Shown: piece by piece, positions 4,435 to 7,088 of the stretch
Layout: each line of letters opens with the position of its first letter
Numbering within the stretch: the stretch's first letter is position 1
NCBI GenBank assembly: GCA_028691575.1
Contig: JAQUYY010000092.1
Location: 1-7,088, forward strand
Direction of reading: 5' to 3'
From: Candidatus Gastranaerophilales bacterium
Lineage (GTDB): Bacteria > Cyanobacteriota > Vampirovibrionia > Gastranaerophilales > JAQUYY01
Length of the DNA stretch: 7,088 bases
Notes under the pieces: generated by a model
What the model saw: the letters and a program-made list of their open reading frames with translations, nothing else
What the model was told of the DNA's origin: nothing
Database searches by the model: none
Program-made: the position numbers and the translations under genes

Positions 4435-6234
4435 TTAAATTTTATCCAATCTAACCCAGTTAGCTTTTCTCATGCGGACATTTTCGGGTGTAATTTCGAC
4501 CAATTCATCTTCTGCAATGTATTCAAGGCAATCTTCCAGTGACATTTGTCTTGGTGAAGATAAAGTTACCATCACATCTGCAGTTGCACTTCTCATGTTG
4601 GTAAGTTTCTTTGTTTTGCAAACATTTATCAATAAATCGTTAGGTCTGTTTCTTTCACCGACAATCATTCCTCGATAAATTCTGGTTTTAGGTTTTAAGA
4701 AGAATACACCTCTATCTTCAAACTGCTGAAGGGCATATGGAATAGCTTCACCATCCTCATGCGCAATCAGTGAGCCGTTTCGTGATTTCGCTATATCCCC
4801 AAGCATCGGTTTATATGTATCAAAAGTATGATACATAATACCTTCACCCTTTGTCATTCTGATAAATTCACTTCTGAAACCTATCAAACCTCTTGCAGGT
4901 ATAATAAAAGTCATATTCGTACGAATCCCGTTAGATGACATTTCAAGCATTTCACCTTTTCTTGAAGCTAATCTATCAATGCTGCAGCCGGCAAATTCAT
5001 CCGGGACATCAACAATTAAATTTTCAAAAGGTTCACATTTTGTGCCGTCAATTTCTTTATAAATAACTTCCGGCTTACTTACCTGAAATTCGTAGCCTTC
5101 ACGCCTCATTGTTTCGATTAAAATACCTAAATGCAGCTCTCCTCGACCACTTACTTTAAAAATATCCGTATTTTCAGTATCTTCAACTCTTAAACTGACA
5201 TTTTTTTCAAGCTCAAGATAAAGTCTTTTCCTTAATTGTCTTGAAGTAACAAATTTGCCTTCCTGACCGCAGAATGGCGAATCATTAACAGAAAAGTTCA
5301 TCTGCAAAGTTGGCTCATCAATATCAATAAGTGGTGATGCTTGAGGATTTTCAACAGATGAAATAGTTTCTCCGATTTGTATATCGGCAAAACCTGCAAT
5401 ACCTACAATATCTCCGGCAGAGGCGTTGTTTATTTCAACTCTTCCTAAGCCGCTAAAACCTAAAAGCTTAGAAACCTTTCCTTTTATTACTTTTCCGTCT
5501 CTATTGATTAATGAAACCTGTTGGCTGTTTTGGATTGAACCGTTTACTATTCTTCCGATTGCAATTCTTCCTAAATAATCGCTGTAATCCAATGTGGTTA
5601 CATGAAATTGCAAATTCGATTCGGTATTTCCTTTTGGAGGTTTTATATTGTTGATAATTGCGTTAAATAACGGCTTAAAATTTTCTGCGTTATCTTCTAT
5701 TTCATTTTTAGCAATACCTGCTATAGCACTTGTGTAAACTACAGGAAAATCCAGCAATTCTTCGATATCAGTAAGCTCAAGAAATAATTCAAAAACTTTA
5801 TCCAATGCCTTATGAGGGTCTGCACCTTGTCTATCAATTTTATTAATTACAACAATTATTCTTAAACCAAGCTCTAATGCTTTTGATAAAACAAATCTGG
5901 TTTGTGGCATAGGACCTTCTGCGGCATCTACAATTAACAGAGCACCGTCTACCATTCCTAAAACTCTTTCTACTTCTCCGCCAAAATCAGCGTGTCCGGG
6001 GGTATCCACAACATTAATTCTATAATCTTCGTAGTTGATGCAAATATTTTTAGAAAGAATTGTAATTCCTCTTTCTCTTTCCAAATCATTTGAATCTAAA
6101 ACTCTTTCTTGGACAACTTCATTTTCCCTAAAAATACCACTTTGCTTAAGCATACAGTCTACAAGTGTTGTTTTGCCATGATCAACGTGCGCAATAATTG
6201 CGATGTTTCGCAATTTCTCTCTAATATTATTCAT
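4435..6234 (-). CDS. typA: Ribosome-associated translational GTPase TypA/BipA
   Basis: TypA/BipA is an EF-G-like GTPase that binds the ribosome and supports 50S assembly and growth under cold or other stress; it is cytoplasmic. The 599 residues are the full family length. G-domain motifs: AHVDHGKT (15-22), ERGIT with Thr58 (54-58), DTPGH (77-81), NKID (131-134) and SA at 169-170. Next come the beta-barrel domain II (about 205-300, TTLDYSDYLGRI at 213-224), domain III (about 305-390, SGRGELHLGILIETMRREG at 362-380), the EF-G V-like domain (about 391-480, IPARGLIGFRSEF at 445-457) and the TypA-specific C-terminal domain (490-599, GMIVGERNRPNDL at 522-534). All switch and nucleotide-binding residues look intact. 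Wording is closest to cyanobacterial TypA as I recall it. The ATG at 6234 has AGG at 6246-6248, a long 11-nt spacing. It lies 120 bp after treY on the same strand and is terminated at 4343-4373. Confidence 0.97.
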   Translation of the reverse strand: MNNIREKLRNIAIIAHVDHGKTTLVDCMLKQSGIFRENEVVQERVLDSNDLERERGITILSKNICINYEDYRINVVDTPGHADFGGEVERVLGMVDGALLIVDAAEGPMPQTRFVLSKALELGLRIIVVINKIDRQGADPHKALDKVFELFLELTDIEELLDFPVVYTSAIAGIAKNEIEDNAENFKPLFNAIINNIKPPKGNTESNLQFHVTTLDYSDYLGRIAIGRIVNGSIQNSQQVSLINRDGKVIKGKVSKLLGFSGLGRVEINNASAGDIVGIAGFADIQIGETISSVENPQASPLIDIDEPTLQMNFSVNDSPFCGQEGKFVTSRQLRKRLYLELEKNVSLRVEDTENTDIFKVSGRGELHLGILIETMRREGYEFQVSKPEVIYKEIDGTKCEPFENLIVDVPDEFAGCSIDRLASRKGEMLEMSSNGIRTNMTFIIPARGLIGFRSEFIRMTKGEGIMYHTFDTYKPMLGDIAKSRNGSLIAHEDGEAIPYALQQFEDRGVFFLKPKTRIYRGMIVGERNRPNDLLINVCKTKKLTNMRSATADVMVTLSSPRQMSLEDCLEYIAEDELVEITPENVRMRKANWVRLDKI

Positions 6235-6253
6235 TTAAAATTTTACCTAACTA

Positions 6254-6282
6254 TTCATAATGCCTCATTAACAATGTAGCAA
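6254..6282 (-). promoter_or_regulatory. Candidate typA promoter
   Basis: On the minus strand TTGCTA (6277-6282, 4/6) and TATGAA (6254-6259, 4/6) are 17 bp apart, placing the start near 6247 and leaving the short AGG-containing leader before the ATG at 6234. Five-base inverted arms TGCCT/AGGCA at about 6261-6265 and 6285-6289 flank the -35 and spacer. Without it, typA would depend on readthrough from treY, since no clear terminator separates them. Confidence 0.3.
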
Positions 6283-6354
6283 ATAGGCAAAAATAAACCA
6301 ACCATTAATTACAAAACATTACGGCAATTTCACTTATAATAATTGATTTCGTAT

Positions 6355-7088
6355 TTAGAAACTTGATATTACAGAAATTGGCAGGTCTGAAAATATATCC
6401 GCTAATTTTAAGCTAGAGTCTGTTTCAAAAGTTTTTTTAGTGAAAATATCATAATATTTATTCTTGTCAAAATTTCGAGGTAAAACAATTTGAGTATCTG
6501 CCCAAAAATCTTTATTTATAGGGAATTTACCATTATGAACCAAAACAGGAACAACAGTTATAACTGTTTTATCTTTTGATTTTCTGGCAAATGCAATGAT
6601 ATTATCTGATTTCTCCCCTATAACCTCAATAGGGATATATTCACCTTTATTAAACACATCGATATTATCTTTTCTGAAATTTAGACCAATATGGGTTATA
6701 AACAGCTTTATGGCTTCATTTTCAATATCAGAAAATTGCTTAGAATCTGTAATTTCTTTACCCGAGAAAATTATATTGTTTAATTTTTCATAAAAATGCC
6801 AAATTTTGTCATAATTAACTTTTTTTCTGTTATCAGGATCAACCAGAGTTAGATTTTGAATTTCTGTTCCCTGATAAATATCAGGAACTCCCGGAGATGT
6901 GATCTTCAAAACTGATTGAGCCAAAGAATATATATGCGCAGTTTTGTAGATTTCATTGTATAAATCCAGAAACTCAGTCCAGAAAGGATGTTTTTTAGAA
7001 GAGCCTAAAACTCTGTTAATAAAGTTATAAATAGCCTCCTCATACTCGGAATTAATATTAACCCAGCTGGTATTAACTTTAGCTTCTC
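6355..7088 (-). CDS. treY: Maltooligosyl trehalose synthase, C-terminal fragment
   Basis: TreY is a GH13 enzyme that isomerises the reducing end of maltodextrins into a trehalose unit; TreZ then releases trehalose. The window holds the last 243 codons. The frame stays open to the right edge, so the 5' end is outside. The signature TSPGVPDIYQGTE with VDPDNRKKV downstream is diagnostic for TreY and lies about one quarter into the visible part. Upstream, KVNTSWVN and the SLAQSVLK helix match the family. The tail (IIAFARKSKDKTVITVVPVL, then LPRNFD) is the C-terminal beta domain. The family is usually several hundred residues longer, so most of the catalytic barrel is not visible. A TTG at 6922-6924 is an internal Leu codon, not a start. 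It precedes typA by 120 bp on the same strand; treZ and glycogen genes are not in view. Confidence 0.93.
   Translation of the reverse strand, partial: EAKVNTSWVNINSEYEEAIYNFINRVLGSSKKHPFWTEFLDLYNEIYKTAHIYSLAQSVLKITSPGVPDIYQGTEIQNLTLVDPDNRKKVNYDKIWHFYEKLNNIIFSGKEITDSKQFSDIENEAIKLFITHIGLNFRKDNIDVFNKGEYIPIEVIGEKSDNIIAFARKSKDKTVITVVPVLVHNGKFPINKDFWADTQIVLPRNFDKNKYYDIFTKKTFETDSSLKLADIFSDLPISVISSF

Noticed and set aside
6922..6924. TTG as a start codon for a separate 189-residue protein
   Set aside because: The same frame continues without a stop to the window edge and encodes further TreY-like sequence (KVNTSWVN and onward), so TTG is an internal leucine.
1..7088. CRISPR array, insertion sequence, tRNA or rRNA
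   Set aside because: No regularly spaced repeats, transposase-like frame, terminal inverted repeats or tRNA/rRNA signature sequences were seen on either strand.

Overview
This is a low-GC (roughly 30% by eye) bacterial chromosomal window with standard stop codons and tightly packed housekeeping genes. It encodes a peptidoglycan ligase, a non-mevalonate isoprenoid enzyme, a thiamine kinase, a ribosome-associated GTPase and a trehalose-forming glucan enzyme. The TypA protein reads closest to the cyanobacterial type. Together with the AT-richness and TreY, this makes a non-photosynthetic cyanobacterial relative (Vampirovibrionia/'Melainabacteria', for example Gastranaerophilales) my best guess. 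That placement is inference from remembered family sequences, not a search result.

Left part (1-1897, minus strand): thiL, then ispD 15 bp downstream, then the start of murF 76 bp further on, running off the left edge. thiL and ispD look co-transcribed. murF also has a good sigma70-type promoter of its own in the gap.

Middle (2083-3639, plus strand): a DUF2267 protein closed by a clear intrinsic terminator, then an exported TPR protein built from two 150-residue-spaced copies of the same block. Between them is a 26-codon open frame with a strong ribosome binding site. It ends in an ATGA overlap with the TPR start codon, and the TPR gene has no ribosome binding site of its own. A consensus-like promoter that would start the TPR mRNA at or next to its ATG (leaderless) competes with this coupling model.

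Right part (3641-7088, minus strand): a 153-residue acidic protein that I do not recognise, convergent with the TPR gene and one base from it; a 332-bp gene-free spacer; typA; and the C-terminal 243 residues of treY, cut by the right edge. The spacer holds a perfect 14-bp GC-rich palindrome, a typA terminator and a plus-strand promoter-like sequence that could drive a short RNA.

No mobile element, CRISPR array, tRNA or rRNA is visible. I found no convincing new multi-gene system. The points most worth a second look are the coupled leader ORF of the TPR gene, the unrecognised acidic protein, and the palindrome or possible small RNA in the 4103-4434 spacer.
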